A DNA stretch of 64,000 nt from Lactobacillus crispatus. GTDB lineage: Bacteria > Bacillota > Bacilli > Lactobacillales > Lactobacillaceae. Position numbers and translations under genes: made by a program. A model generated the notes under the pieces. That model did not search any database. It was given only the letters and a program-made list of their open reading frames with translations, and was not told where the DNA came from. Location: contig NZ_CP072197.1 of the NCBI RefSeq assembly GCF_018987235.1, forward strand, positions 1,922,001-1,986,000, written 5' to 3'. How positions within the stretch are numbered: the first letter of the stretch is position 1; every line of letters begins with the position of its first letter. This document shows positions 1 through 8,374 of this stretch, piece after piece.

Positions 1-157
1 CAGCTAAATGATCCGAGATAATCCCTGGATTTTCCTTAATCCGCACCAGATATAAATATTGTCCCCGATTTAATTGCATTTCTTTAAATTCAATGTTAGC
101 AATCGAATCAAGTGCCCGCGCAATTGTGCCAATTTGACGTAAAATATCTTCTTTCAT
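1..157 (-). CDS. MarR-family transcriptional regulator, N-terminal part (cut by window edge)
   Basis: The reverse strand reads 52 codons from an ATG at 157 and runs off the left edge of the window. A good ribosome site (AAGGTGA) lies just upstream. The visible part contains the LNRGQYLYLVRI segment and a following ENPGIISDHLA segment, the usual start of a MarR winged-helix domain (dimer helix, then the first helices of the DNA-binding fold). The recognition helix and wing are outside the window, so the ligand and targets cannot be inferred. The assignment rests on this short N-terminal similarity only. Confidence 0.6.
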   Translation of the reverse strand, partial: MKEDILRQIGTIARALDSIANIEFKEMQLNRGQYLYLVRIKENPGIISDHLA

Positions 158-247
158 TTTTTTCACCTTAGAAATTATTATATTAAATTTTGTTGTAATT
201 GCAACAATAAAGATAAAAAAAGAAAAATGGGATTACTCCCTTCTCCT

Positions 248-1894
248 TTAATCTACATAAGCATATTTATATGACCATTGTGTACCAGCAGTATTATGAA
301 TAAGGCCGTGAACACGCTTATTTTGTAAATATGCAGTTGTTTGTTGATATATTGGTGTAATTGCCTGATTGCCGTTTACGATCTTAGCCGCCTTAACTAA
401 ATCATTCCACCGCTTTTCTGGATTGTTTGCATCTTCATTACCAGCTTTTTTAACCAAATTATCGTATGTAGAATTAGACCACTTACCATAATTATATGAA
501 GTGCCAGTCATTGGAATTTGCATAAAGGTCATTGGATCGTTAAAGTCGCCGCCCCAATGTGATAGATAAATGTCAAAGTTGCCTTGCTGTGCTCGACTGG
601 TGGTTGATTTATCAGGAATATTGGTAATATTTATCTTGATTCCCTTCAATTCTTTGGTCCATTGTGACTGCAAATATTGGGTCAATTGATCACTGTCTGT
701 TTCATCATTTGAAGATAAAACATCAAAAGTCAAACTCTTTTGGCCAATCTCCTGTAATCCCTTTTGCCAATATTTCTTGGCTAGAGCTGGATTATAATCA
801 ACTGTATTTTTCACTGCTTGTTCTTTAGCAAAATCTATACCTGTTTTAGGATTTGAAGCTAAGTCATTTGCCACAAAACCTGTTGGCAAAGTTGAACCAT
901 TGCCTAAAACTTTTTTGGTTACAACATCGCGATCAATTGAAAGTGATAAAGCTAAACGAATATTTTTATTGTTTAAAGCTGCACGATTAATCTGATTTTT
1001 GTCTTTAAAATTGTAAAGTAAGAATCTAACAAGTGAATATGGATATTGAGTAAAGTCCTGATTACTCTTCAAGTTCTTAACTTGTTCACTTGAAAGTGGC
1101 GTTAAATCCAGCTTACCTTGTTGGTACATTTGATAGCCTGTATTGTTGGACTTAACTACCTGATAATTAATCTTGTTCAACTTGACTACCTTCTTGTCCC
1201 AGTAATCATTATTCTTAACAAATGACCAGGTATCATTAGTTCCATTCCATCCTTTAATCTTGAAAGGACCTGAGTAGACTTGGTACTGAGCCTTGGTTGC
1301 GTATCTATTGCCATACTTTTTCACAACTTTTTCGTTTTGCGGCCCAAATAGTGGATAAGCCATCAATACTCTAAAGTAAGCGATCGGGCGATTTAACTTA
1401 ACCACTACTGTCTTTTTATCCGGTGCAGAAATTCCTAATGCATTAGGTGATTTCTTTCCTGCAATGATTGCGTCAGCATTCTTCACGCCACTAAAAAGAT
1501 AGGCATACGGAGAAGCGGTCTTAGGATTCAAGCTTCTTCTCCAAGAATAAACAAAGTCCTGCGCTACAATCGGATCACCATTGGACCACTTAGAATCACG
1601 TATCTTAAACGTCCAGGTCTTACCATCTTTAGATACGGTCCCAGTTTTAGCTAAGCCGGCTGTTGGCTTACCATTTTTACCAAGACGATAAAAACTTTCG
1701 AATACATTGCCAGTTTGACCAAATCCGGTAGACTTACTGATATCAATAGTATCTAATGGAGCTGTGGTGCTTAAATTTAAAGTGCCACTTTGAGCTGCCG
1801 ACTTACTACTGCTATTGCCATTACCACATGCTGCAAGAAGCATTCCTAATGAAATAGTAACGACTCCTGCTAAAACTCCCTTTAGTTTCGACAT
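248..1894 (-). CDS. oppA: Oligopeptide ABC transporter substrate-binding lipoprotein (OppA family)
   Basis: Family 5 extracellular solute-binding protein of 548 residues that delivers peptides to an Opp-type permease. The N-terminus carries a lipoprotein signal: a hydrophobic stretch ending in LLAAC, where the Cys would be lipidated and anchor the protein outside the membrane. I place the start at 1894, seven codons inside the longest frame, because GAAAGGA sits just upstream of that ATG. Lengths and motifs (ALSLSIDRDVV, NFDIYLSHWGGDFNDP) fit OppA. No permease or ATPase genes of the Opp system are adjacent, so it is a stand-alone binding protein, common in lactobacilli. A strong promoter, a Cys-rich leader ORF and a terminator hairpin precede it and suggest attenuation control. 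Confidence 0.9.
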   Translation of the reverse strand: MSKLKGVLAGVVTISLGMLLAACGNGNSSSKSAAQSGTLNLSTTAPLDTIDISKSTGFGQTGNVFESFYRLGKNGKPTAGLAKTGTVSKDGKTWTFKIRDSKWSNGDPIVAQDFVYSWRRSLNPKTASPYAYLFSGVKNADAIIAGKKSPNALGISAPDKKTVVVKLNRPIAYFRVLMAYPLFGPQNEKVVKKYGNRYATKAQYQVYSGPFKIKGWNGTNDTWSFVKNNDYWDKKVVKLNKINYQVVKSNNTGYQMYQQGKLDLTPLSSEQVKNLKSNQDFTQYPYSLVRFLLYNFKDKNQINRAALNNKNIRLALSLSIDRDVVTKKVLGNGSTLPTGFVANDLASNPKTGIDFAKEQAVKNTVDYNPALAKKYWQKGLQEIGQKSLTFDVLSSNDETDSDQLTQYLQSQWTKELKGIKINITNIPDKSTTSRAQQGNFDIYLSHWGGDFNDPMTFMQIPMTGTSYNYGKWSNSTYDNLVKKAGNEDANNPEKRWNDLVKAAKIVNGNQAITPIYQQTTAYLQNKRVHGLIHNTAGTQWSYKYAYVD

Positions 1895-1912
1895 AAATTT
1901 TCCTTTCTCAAA

Positions 1913-1952
1913 CAAAAAAATGGGATGTACTCCAACACGGAATACATCCCAT
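1913..1952 (-). terminator. Rho-independent terminator in the oppA leader (putative attenuator)
   Basis: On the minus strand a 10-bp perfect stem (bases 1943-1952 with 1920-1929), extended by three more pairs after one mismatch, has a small loop and is followed by a run of seven Ts (1913-1919). It lies between the Cys-rich leader ORF and the oppA ribosome site, so readthrough must be permitted for oppA expression. This is the position expected of a transcription attenuator. No competing antiterminator helix was convincingly identified by eye. Confidence 0.8.
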
Positions 1953-1976
1953 TAAGAACCACAACTTTTTAACTAG

Positions 1977-2084
1977 TTAATCAGTAATAGTCTTAAGATG
2001 AACCACCACATCAGAGCATGTCAAACAAATGCTGTTTGTACAACAACATTCAGTGTATTGACATTGCATTTGACGCTTAAACAT
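1977..2084 (-). CDS. Short Cys-rich leader ORF upstream of oppA (35 aa)
   Basis: An ATG at 2084 is preceded, nine bases away, by a perfect AAGGAGG ribosome site (2094-2100), giving 35 residues with six cysteines at positions 8, 13, 14, 15, 20 and 23. Three are consecutive TGT codons. There is no signal peptide or membrane segment. The ORF lies just downstream of a near-consensus promoter and about 25 bases before a terminator hairpin that precedes oppA. That layout is typical of leader-peptide attenuation, here presumably sensing cysteine supply. This role is inference; a small metal-binding protein or another peptide product is the alternative. It is too short for usual gene finders. Confidence 0.6.
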   Translation of the reverse strand: MFKRQMQCQYTECCCTNSICLTCSDVVVHLKTITD

Positions 2085-2119
2085 GTGATTCATCCTCCTT
2101 CTTACTTTTGATAAGAATA

Positions 2120-2148
2120 ATCATAATTTATTCGATCACGATTGTCAA
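2120..2148 (-). promoter_or_regulatory. Sigma-A promoter for the leader ORF and oppA
   Basis: Reading the minus strand, a perfect TTGACA (2143-2148) is followed after exactly 17 bases by TATGAT (2120-2125). Transcription would start near 2113, giving a leader of about 220 bases before oppA. The divergent gene at 2195 starts close by and a TATAAT at 2162-2167 on the plus strand may serve it. Confidence 0.8.
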
Positions 2149-2194
2149 CAAAAATCTATTGTATAATTATAGAAAAATATTTGGAGGAATTTTT

Positions 2195-2590
2195 ATGGAA
2201 ATTATAAAATATGGTCCTTACACTCTTTTCACACTTATTGGAACAATCCTAACATTTATCGTGGCTATTGAGCATATCGGTATCTGTTTCTTAGAAATGT
2301 TTGGTAAACCTGAACAACAAGCTAAGGCTTTCGACATGGATATCAATTTTGTTAAACAAGAAGCTGCTCAAGTTTCACTAGCTAACCAAGGTATCTACAA
2401 TGGGATGTTGGGTGTAATTTTGATCGTTGCTTTCTTTATTTTTCCTATCCCTATTCTTTTTAACGTATGGAAATTAATTCTAAGTTTGATTGTCATAGTA
2501 GCAATTTATGGCGGATTCACTGCAACTAAAAAAATCTTCCTAGTACAAATGCTACCCGCGCTTTTAGCATTAATTTTTCTTTTCGTGTAA
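2195..2590 (+). CDS. DUF1304 family membrane protein
   Basis: A 131-residue integral membrane protein. The start at 2195 is chosen because GGAGGA lies just upstream; the open frame extends 29 codons further without a ribosome site. Four hydrophobic segments are visible (roughly residues 10-33, 70-90, 92-108 and 113-131). The conserved motifs AIEHIGICFLEMFG and NQGIYNGMLG are typical of DUF1304, whose function is unknown. It stands alone, divergent from oppA, with a possible TATAAT box at 2162-2167. Confidence 0.8.
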   Translation: MEIIKYGPYTLFTLIGTILTFIVAIEHIGICFLEMFGKPEQQAKAFDMDINFVKQEAAQVSLANQGIYNGMLGVILIVAFFIFPIPILFNVWKLILSLIVIVAIYGGFTATKKIFLVQMLPALLALIFLFV

Positions 2591-2716
2591 AAATATTGCA
2601 TTTTTGTACCAAAAGCCATAAGAAAATTTAAAGCACCTAGTGATAAACTGTCACTTTGTGGTTATGTAATATATAATATCAGTAAACATATAGAACATAA
2701 TAACGAGGTGGAATTC

Positions 2717-3304
2717 ATGAGAAAATTTTTTATCATTACCAGCAGCATTATCACTGGGTTACTTGTTGGAATAATTGGGACAACGATCTATCTAAATAAT
2801 CAGTCGTCAAAAGTAAGTAACTTTACCATTCGAACTACTAATTTAGCAGCTAAGCCGGAAACGATCAGCTATTCTAGCAATAACTTGCCACAGATTAATC
2901 TCTCACAGGATTCCGCCGTCCAGAAATTCAAATCATTATATACACATGCAGTAGTCAAATCGATCACGCTTAATTTAAGTAAAGATATCTATGTTTATGA
3001 CATAGTGGGTTATGATGACCGTAAAGACTGCACTATTCAGGTTGACGCAACTAATAACAAGATTCTAGGTCAGTCTACGCAGGTGCTTGATTATGACTAC
3101 GAAAAAGATGCGTCTTTGAACCTAAAAAAGACAATTTCACGCCAAGAAGCTAATGAAATTGCCCTAAAAGAATTCAGTGGAGGAACACCGATTTCATGGG
3201 AGTTAACTGATGACAATAATCATTCAATTTGGAAAGTTAAAATGATCCACGGTGAACACAAACATACCGTAAAAATTAATGCTAGAACAAAGGCTGTAAT
3301 CTAA
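2717..3304 (+). CDS. PepSY-domain protein with N-terminal membrane anchor
   Basis: A 195-residue protein with one N-terminal hydrophobic helix (residues about 4-24) and an extracytoplasmic part containing two PepSY-like units: one around residues 60-115 (QVDATNNKILGQ) and one at the C-terminus (SRQEANEIALKEF followed by KVNARTKAVI-like text). PepSY domains are thought to bind or inhibit secreted proteases, but no target is indicated here. I start at the ATG at 2717 because CGAGGTGG lies at a normal distance; a GTG three codons earlier is less likely. Confidence 0.75.
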   Translation: MRKFFIITSSIITGLLVGIIGTTIYLNNQSSKVSNFTIRTTNLAAKPETISYSSNNLPQINLSQDSAVQKFKSLYTHAVVKSITLNLSKDIYVYDIVGYDDRKDCTIQVDATNNKILGQSTQVLDYDYEKDASLNLKKTISRQEANEIALKEFSGGTPISWELTDDNNHSIWKVKMIHGEHKHTVKINARTKAVI

Positions 3305-3319
3305 AAGAAGTTCTCATTA

Positions 3320-3494
3320 TCAATGAAGATGTGAGGATTTCTTTTAACATTTCCAAGTCATTGCCACCATCGTAAAAATATTGGTGTAATGAATATATCT
3401 TTTCTTGTTTTCGCATTAAGGCACCATTTTCTGCAACGTAGATGACATCGGGATATTTAGTAATGCACATGTTTTGAACAGAAATTTTAGACAA
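3320..3494 (-). pseudogene. Internally deleted Cof-type HAD hydrolase remnant
   Basis: The reverse frame encodes only about 58 recognisable residues. It joins an early segment of a Cof-like sugar phosphatase (PDVIYVAENGALMRKQEKIY, the region with the NGA motif) directly to the C-terminal catalytic motif (DGGNDLEMLKE). In intact family members about 130-150 residues separate these. The start of the protein, with the DxD nucleophile, is also missing. I read this as a deletion scar rather than a working gene. It ends near the PepSY gene and lies upstream of the efp terminator. Confidence 0.5.
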
Positions 3495-3536
3495 AAAATA
3501 ATCCCCAACTTATGCACAAGTTGAGGATTATTTTCT
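3491..3536 (-). terminator. Terminator downstream of efp
   Basis: Inverted repeat AATAATCC...CAACTT paired with AAGTTG...GGATTATT around a six-base loop, followed on the minus strand by six Ts. It lies seven bases past the efp stop codon and so ends the efp transcript. Confidence 0.85.
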
Positions 3537-3542
3537 TATCTT

Positions 3543-4118
3543 TTATCTAGGTTGACTATCTGCACGTGACTTGTAATCACCGTTTTCAGTACCAATAATT
3601 AGCTTTTCGCCATTCTTGATAAAATCAGGAACTTGCACAACTAAGCCAGTTTCCATAGTAGCAGGTTTACCACCACCAGCTACAGTTGCACCCTTAATCT
3701 CTGGTTGTGTTTCCTTAACGGTCATTTCAACAGTTGATGGCAATTCAATACCGATAATCTTGTTATCATCTGTAAAGTCCATATCAACCATAATGTTAGG
3801 CATCAAGAACTTAACGTCATCACCCAATTGATCAGCTGAAACTTCATATTGATCATAAGTATCAGTATCCATGAAAGTATAAGTATCACCTTCGCCGTAA
3901 AGGTATTGAGCCTTTTTCTTAGTTACTTCAACTAAGTCTACCTTTTCAGTTGGACGCATGGTCTTGTGAACAACTGCACCACTCTTTACATCACGCAAAT
4001 CCATTTGCATCACAGTATTACCCTTGCCAGGCTTATGGTGGTTAGCCTTCAATACCTTAATCAACTTGCCATCTTGGCTAAAAATCATACCTTTTTTCAA
4101 ATTAATTGCTTGTACCAT
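3543..4118 (-). CDS. efp: Translation elongation factor P
   Basis: EF-P binds ribosomes stalled at polyproline stretches and promotes peptide bond formation. The 191-residue protein shows the three-barrel layout: KOW-like N-terminal domain with the tip loop KPGKG (residues 29-33, Lys32 being the position modified in many bacteria), a central domain, and the C-terminal OB domain with the GTENGDYKSR signature. It is slightly longer than the usual 185-188 residues through a short C-terminal tail. A ribosome site (AAAGGGAGAAG) precedes the ATG at 4118. It is a single-gene unit with its own terminator. Confidence 0.95.
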   Translation of the reverse strand: MVQAINLKKGMIFSQDGKLIKVLKANHHKPGKGNTVMQMDLRDVKSGAVVHKTMRPTEKVDLVEVTKKKAQYLYGEGDTYTFMDTDTYDQYEVSADQLGDDVKFLMPNIMVDMDFTDDNKIIGIELPSTVEMTVKETQPEIKGATVAGGGKPATMETGLVVQVPDFIKNGEKLIIGTENGDYKSRADSQPR

Positions 4119-4235
4119 TATTTCTTCTCCCTTTAATTTAAACTTACCTTTCGACTAGTTTAAACACGCTGGAGGCAAAGCAAATTTTTTTATCAACAGT
4201 AAATAAATCGTATTCATAATACCTAGTATACCAAA

Positions 4236-5150
4236 TTAGATGTGCCGCAGGTATATCCGATCAATCAAATGTCCGTCAGTCTTATGTAAAATCAGGCTAG
4301 CACGTTCCTTGGTTGGCGCAATATATTCACGCAAGTTGACCAGATTAACCATCTGCCAGGTTTCTTCAGCCAATTGAATTGCATCTTCCAGCGGTCCATT
4401 AGCCATTTTATAGTAAAAATTATCTGGCTTATTTTTATTTAATTTAAGTACTTTTCTAAAGCGTTGCATGTACCATTTTTCAATCAAATCTTCTTCAGCG
4501 TCAATATAAATTGAAAAATCGAAAAAGTCACTAGTCACAACTTGTCCACTCTCGGGCAATTGCAATGTATTAATTCCTTCAATAATCAATACATCAGGAT
4601 TTTTTACATGACCATATTTCCCAGGTACTATATCGCTTAATTCTTGAGAATACAACGGATAAACAATATCGCTTTTGCCACTCAAGACATCACGCAAAAA
4701 GTTGCTAAGTAAAGCCATATCATAGCTTTCTGGAAAACCTTTGCGGGGCATTAAATTGCGCCGTTTTAATTCCTCATTAGGGTAAATAAAACCATCCGTG
4801 GTCATCAAGTGTACCTTTAATTCTGGATAGGTTCTACTGAGCAACAATTGTAATAAACGCGCAGTGGTTGATTTGCCAACTGCAACCGAACCCGAAATAC
4901 CGATGATAAACGGAGCTGGTGAAAAACTTTTATGCAAAAATTTGATTTGTGCTTTTTGCGCATTCTTTTTTTGTTGGTAAACTAAGTGTAAGTAACTGAT
5001 CAAACTGGTATAGATCTCATGCACGTCGGTTAGGTCAATCACGTCTCCTAAAGACTTGATATCAGCTAATTCTTCTTTGGTAATATTGACTTTATCTAAG
5101 GGAGCTAATTTAGCCCATTCATTTCTGTTAAAACTCGTATAATTTCTCAT
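4236..5150 (-). CDS. coaA: Pantothenate kinase, type I
   Basis: CoaA phosphorylates pantothenate, the first step of coenzyme A synthesis, in the cytoplasm. The 304-residue length matches the prokaryotic type I family. Visible motifs are the P-loop GSVAVGKSTTAR (about residues 86-97), LMTTDGFIYPN, PRKGFPESYD and DVLIIEGINTLQ, all characteristic of the enzyme. It is divergent from the SGNH hydrolase gene. No operon partner is evident. Confidence 0.95.
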   Translation of the reverse strand: MRNYTSFNRNEWAKLAPLDKVNITKEELADIKSLGDVIDLTDVHEIYTSLISYLHLVYQQKKNAQKAQIKFLHKSFSPAPFIIGISGSVAVGKSTTARLLQLLLSRTYPELKVHLMTTDGFIYPNEELKRRNLMPRKGFPESYDMALLSNFLRDVLSGKSDIVYPLYSQELSDIVPGKYGHVKNPDVLIIEGINTLQLPESGQVVTSDFFDFSIYIDAEEDLIEKWYMQRFRKVLKLNKNKPDNFYYKMANGPLEDAIQLAEETWQMVNLVNLREYIAPTKERASLILHKTDGHLIDRIYLRHI

Positions 5151-5209
5151 ATATCGTATCCATATTCCTTCTAAAACACTAACTTATTATAATAGAAAGC
5201 GCTAAAAAT

Positions 5210-5767
5210 ATGAAAAAAATAATCCTATTCGGCGATTCCATTTTTAACGGATATCGTAATGGTCAAAATACAAACCTAATAACTAATTTATTCCAACAAG
5301 AACTTAAAAATTATGCACAGGTGGAAAACATTTCTAAAAGCGGTGCTACCACAGTTGAAGGCGTCGATTATTTGGAGCAAATTCCCCCAGAACATGATCT
5401 AGTTGTTGTTGAATACGGCAATAACGATGCCGCAACAGCTTGGGGCATTAGTCCAGAAAGCTACGAAAAGAACTTGGCTCAAATCCTTAGTGCAGTAGGC
5501 AAAGCCATTGTTGTGGGATTGTGCAATCCCAATCCAGAAAGTGACATTTTTCAATATTATGGTGCTGAAAGACTCGATCTTTTTAACAATATCGCCCAAA
5601 AAGTCGCAAAGGCACATGGTGCACAATTTGTGGATATTTTACCTGCAATGAGAAACTTAAAAGACAAATCGACATATTATCAAGCCGACGGGCAACATTT
5701 AACTGATCAAGGAAATGAGTTTTTAGTTAATCAAATCGTGCCAGTAATCAAAAAAGACTTAGCCTAA
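5210..5767 (+). CDS. SGNH/GDSL-family hydrolase
   Basis: A 185-residue cytoplasmic esterase-like protein (no signal peptide). Block I is ILFGDSIFNGY with the nucleophilic Ser at about residue 9, block III is YGNNDAA, and block V is DGQHLTDQG with the catalytic Asp and His. The substrate is not predictable; many members are carbohydrate or lipid deacetylases or thioesterases. The stop codon overlaps the stop of the convergent acetyltransferase gene by a few bases. Confidence 0.85.
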   Translation: MKKIILFGDSIFNGYRNGQNTNLITNLFQQELKNYAQVENISKSGATTVEGVDYLEQIPPEHDLVVVEYGNNDAATAWGISPESYEKNLAQILSAVGKAIVVGLCNPNPESDIFQYYGAERLDLFNNIAQKVAKAHGAQFVDILPAMRNLKDKSTYYQADGQHLTDQGNEFLVNQIVPVIKKDLA

Positions 5768-6213
5768 GCCAAGTCCCTCTTCATCATCACATGTTCTACG
5801 CCGCCTTCATCAAACGGTTCGCCTACAACTTGATAGCCCAAGCTATCATAGAAAGGCTTTACCCGCATTTGGGCGTGACAGTAAACTGCATCAATCTTAT
5901 TTTGCCGTAAAAATTTATGCACAGCTGTAATCATTTTCGACCCTAGCTGTTGTCCGCGCGCTTCTTTTGACACAGCAACGCGTCCTAGCATCCATTTACC
6001 ATCTTCTTGAAACAGACGACAAGTCGCTAAGGCAGTCGTCTGTTTTTGATTGAGTAAATAAACCTGAACAGCAATTAGGTCCTCATCATCTAAATCTGGT
6101 AAAGTTATCTTCTGCTCAGCTACAAAAGTCGTGTTGCGCAACCTTTCTACGCAATAGAATTCTCTTCCTGTCATTTCATCAATCTTTTTAAAAGTAAAAT
6201 TATCTATCTTCAT
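5764..6213 (-). CDS. GNAT-family N-acetyltransferase, ElaA-like
   Basis: A 149-residue acyltransferase. The acetyl-CoA binding loop is seen as LGRVAVSKEARGQQLGSKMI (about residues 77-96), followed by the ElaA-type ending with MRVKPFYDSLGYQVVGEPFDEGGVEHVMMKR. The acceptor substrate is unknown. It begins two bases after the stop of nothing upstream on its strand but lies immediately downstream of the ABC transporter genes (one-base gap to the binding-protein gene), so it is likely cotranscribed with them. Confidence 0.85.
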   Translation of the reverse strand: MKIDNFTFKKIDEMTGREFYCVERLRNTTFVAEQKITLPDLDDEDLIAVQVYLLNQKQTTALATCRLFQEDGKWMLGRVAVSKEARGQQLGSKMITAVHKFLRQNKIDAVYCHAQMRVKPFYDSLGYQVVGEPFDEGGVEHVMMKRDLA

Positions 6214-6214
6214 A

Positions 6215-7030
6215 TTACTTGCCTAACCAACTATTGTTTCTGCCAAACCATTTTTCATTAAGCTTGCGCAATTGACCATTTTTTTGCAACTTAACCAGAC
6301 CTTCATTAACCTTTTTGCGCAAAGTTTTGTCTCCCTTACGCATCCCCACAGCGAACAAGTCCATTGGCACGCGATCATTCTGAATTACCTTGTATTCGCT
6401 ACTTTTAGCCATGTGAGCAATATAATAGTCGGCATAAACTTCATCTAATAGAATTCCTTGAATTCGTCCTGCATTCAGATCCAAGAACGAATTAGAAATC
6501 GTATCATATAAAACTGTTTTCTTAGCATGCAGCACATCTTGTTTAGTTTCATACCACTGCTCTGCTGTTGAACCAGTTTGCATTCCTAATTCATAATTCT
6601 TCATTTGTTTAAATGAACTAATGTCACTATCTTTTTTCACAACTAAAACCTGGCGATTACGTAAATATGGCTTGCTAAAAGCCACTTTCTTTTTACGTTC
6701 TGGCGTAATGCTATAACCATTCCAGAGTAAGTCGATCGTACCGTTACGCAGCTCTGTAACGTTCATTGACCAATCAATCGTTTGAAAAGAAACCTTAATG
6801 CCATATTGTTTAAAGACTGCCTTAGCTAAGTCGATGTCATAACCCGTCAATTGGCCGTTTTTCTTTTCAAAGCCCATTGGTACAAAACTATCGTCTAAGC
6901 CAACTACCACTTGCTTTTTGCTGGCAATCCTATTCCATGTATCTTGAGTATTAGCTTCTTTTTGTACGCTTTCGCAACCAGTTAAACATAATGTTAAGGC
7001 CAAGACGATACCTAAAATCCATTTTTTCAT
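6215..7030 (-). CDS. Amino-acid ABC transporter, substrate-binding lipoprotein
   Basis: A family 3 solute-binding protein of 271 residues. The N-terminus is a lipoprotein signal ending in CLTGC. Ligand-pocket landmarks include GLDDSFVPMGF, GYDIDLAKAV, LLWNGYSITPERKKKVAFSKPY and GMQTGSTAEQWY. These place it among polar amino-acid receptors (the group that includes cystine, glutamine and arginine binders), but the ligand cannot be fixed from sequence. It is the third gene of a permease-ATPase-binding protein operon controlled by the T-box leader at 8345-8690, so the substrate should be the amino acid that the T-box senses. Confidence 0.88.
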   Translation of the reverse strand: MKKWILGIVLALTLCLTGCESVQKEANTQDTWNRIASKKQVVVGLDDSFVPMGFEKKNGQLTGYDIDLAKAVFKQYGIKVSFQTIDWSMNVTELRNGTIDLLWNGYSITPERKKKVAFSKPYLRNRQVLVVKKDSDISSFKQMKNYELGMQTGSTAEQWYETKQDVLHAKKTVLYDTISNSFLDLNAGRIQGILLDEVYADYYIAHMAKSSEYKVIQNDRVPMDLFAVGMRKGDKTLRKKVNEGLVKLQKNGQLRKLNEKWFGRNNSWLGK

Positions 7031-7033
7031 TGC

Positions 7034-7654
7034 CTAATCCTCGCTTAACGGTCGAACCTTGAGCATCTGATCCGCCACATTCTCTGCAAAATTCAAGTCG
7101 TGGGTGATAATCAGCTGGGTTAAACCCGATTTTTTTAAGCTTAAAATCATTTTCTCAACTTCTTTACGTAAATTAGGATCTAGCGCGCTAGTTGGCTCAT
7201 CATAACAAAGAATCCGCGGCTTCATAGCCAAAGCTCTAGCGATAGCTACTCGCTGTTTCTGCCCACCTGATAACTCATAAGGATACTGCTGTTCACGCCC
7301 ACTCATTTGTAGACGTTTTAACAATAATCGTGCATCCTGCTCTGCTTCAGTTTTACTCTTTTTTAAAACCAAAGTAGGTGCCAAAGTGATATTTTGTAAA
7401 ACGTTCAAATTAGGAAAAAGATTATAATCTTGGAAAACAACGCCAACCTTGCCTGAATCATAAGGTTTACCGTCAATCAAAATTTCACCGGCATCTTTTG
7501 TTTCCAAACCGGCAATAATTCTTAGTAAGGTGGTTTTCCCCGCTCCAGATGGGCCTACAATTGTCATAATTTCTCCATCTTTCAAGGTAAAGGAGATGTC
7601 ACGCAAAATTTGGTGACCGTTAAATTCTTTGCTCAAATTTTTCACTTCTAACAT
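7034..7654 (-). CDS. Amino-acid ABC transporter, ATP-binding protein
   Basis: A 206-residue ATPase of the polar amino-acid uptake family, shorter than the usual 240 residues at the C-terminus. Motifs in order: Walker A GPSGAGKTT (about residues 34-42), Q-loop VFQDYNLFP, signature LSGGQKQRVAIARAL, Walker B ILCYDEPTSALDP and the switch His in LIITHD. It lies between the permease gene (13-base gap) and the binding-protein gene (3-base gap), so it is translated in the same operon and would energise that transporter. Confidence 0.93.
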   Translation of the reverse strand: MLEVKNLSKEFNGHQILRDISFTLKDGEIMTIVGPSGAGKTTLLRIIAGLETKDAGEILIDGKPYDSGKVGVVFQDYNLFPNLNVLQNITLAPTLVLKKSKTEAEQDARLLLKRLQMSGREQQYPYELSGGQKQRVAIARALAMKPRILCYDEPTSALDPNLRKEVEKMILSLKKSGLTQLIITHDLNFAENVADQMLKVRPLSED

Positions 7655-7667
7655 ATTCTCACCTCAA

Positions 7668-8315
7668 CTACTTGTAATAAGAAAAGTGGTTTTCCAGCTT
7701 TTTCAAAACAAAAGCACAAATACCGATCAACAGTAGATAAATTACACCTACTAAAACTAACGGTACCAGTGTTACATCTCTAGCCATTGCTACATTGCCT
7801 GCCCTAAGCAAATCACCTAAGCCAATGACATAAACTAATGATGAATCCTTAACTAAGTTAATTACTTCATTTCCAATTGAAGGCAAAACAATTTTTATTA
7901 CCTGGGGAATAATGATCTTGGTCATCGTTTGCCAGCGATTCAAGCGCAAAACTTTCGCTGCTTCAAACTGTCCTTCATCAATCGATTGAAAGCCGCCACG
8001 AAAAATTTCCGCAAAATAAGCCGCATAATTCAAAATAAAAGCAAACAAGGCTGCTTGATAGCGGGGAAAGACGATATGAATAATTGGTAAGCCATAAAAG
8101 ACAAAGATCAATTGCAATAATAAGGGCGTGCCCCGCATAATCCAAACATAAAAGTTAACCAACCAGCGTAATGGTTTAAACTTACTTTTTTCACCTAATG
8201 AGACCAAAATTCCTAATGGCGTTGCTAAAATTAAGGTCCAGAAAAAAATACTTAACGTCATGCCTGCTCCTGACAAAAGAGCGGGTAAAATTTCTGCAAT
8301 ATATTTTAATGACAT
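7668..8315 (-). CDS. Amino-acid ABC transporter, permease protein
   Basis: A 215-residue HisM/GlnP-type permease with about five membrane spans. The cytoplasmic coupling loop is visible as EIFRGGFQSIDEGQFEAAKVLRLNRWQTMTKIIIPQ (described here by its conserved EAA-like core), which docks on the ATPase. It is the first gene after the T-box leader and probably forms a homodimer because only one permease gene is present. Confidence 0.93.
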   Translation of the reverse strand: MSLKYIAEILPALLSGAGMTLSIFFWTLILATPLGILVSLGEKSKFKPLRWLVNFYVWIMRGTPLLLQLIFVFYGLPIIHIVFPRYQAALFAFILNYAAYFAEIFRGGFQSIDEGQFEAAKVLRLNRWQTMTKIIIPQVIKIVLPSIGNEVINLVKDSSLVYVIGLGDLLRAGNVAMARDVTLVPLVLVGVIYLLLIGICAFVLKKLENHFSYYK

Positions 8316-8342
8316 ACTCTCACCTTCATTTTTCTTTCCTAA

Positions 8343-8374
8343 TAAAAAAGCCCTCTTAGGATTAACCTAAGAGG
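8343..8374 (-). terminator. Second T-box terminator (proximal to the permease gene)
   Basis: A nine-base-pair stem (8366-8374 with 8352-8360) around a five-base loop, followed by G and C, then six Ts on the minus strand. The left arm overlaps the strand needed for the second antiterminator, so the two structures are mutually exclusive. Confidence 0.85.

Noticed and set aside
1977..2084. Cys-rich ORF as a bacteriocin precursor
   Set aside because: There is no double-glycine or signal leader and no processing, immunity or transport gene nearby; position before a terminator and oppA favours a leader peptide.
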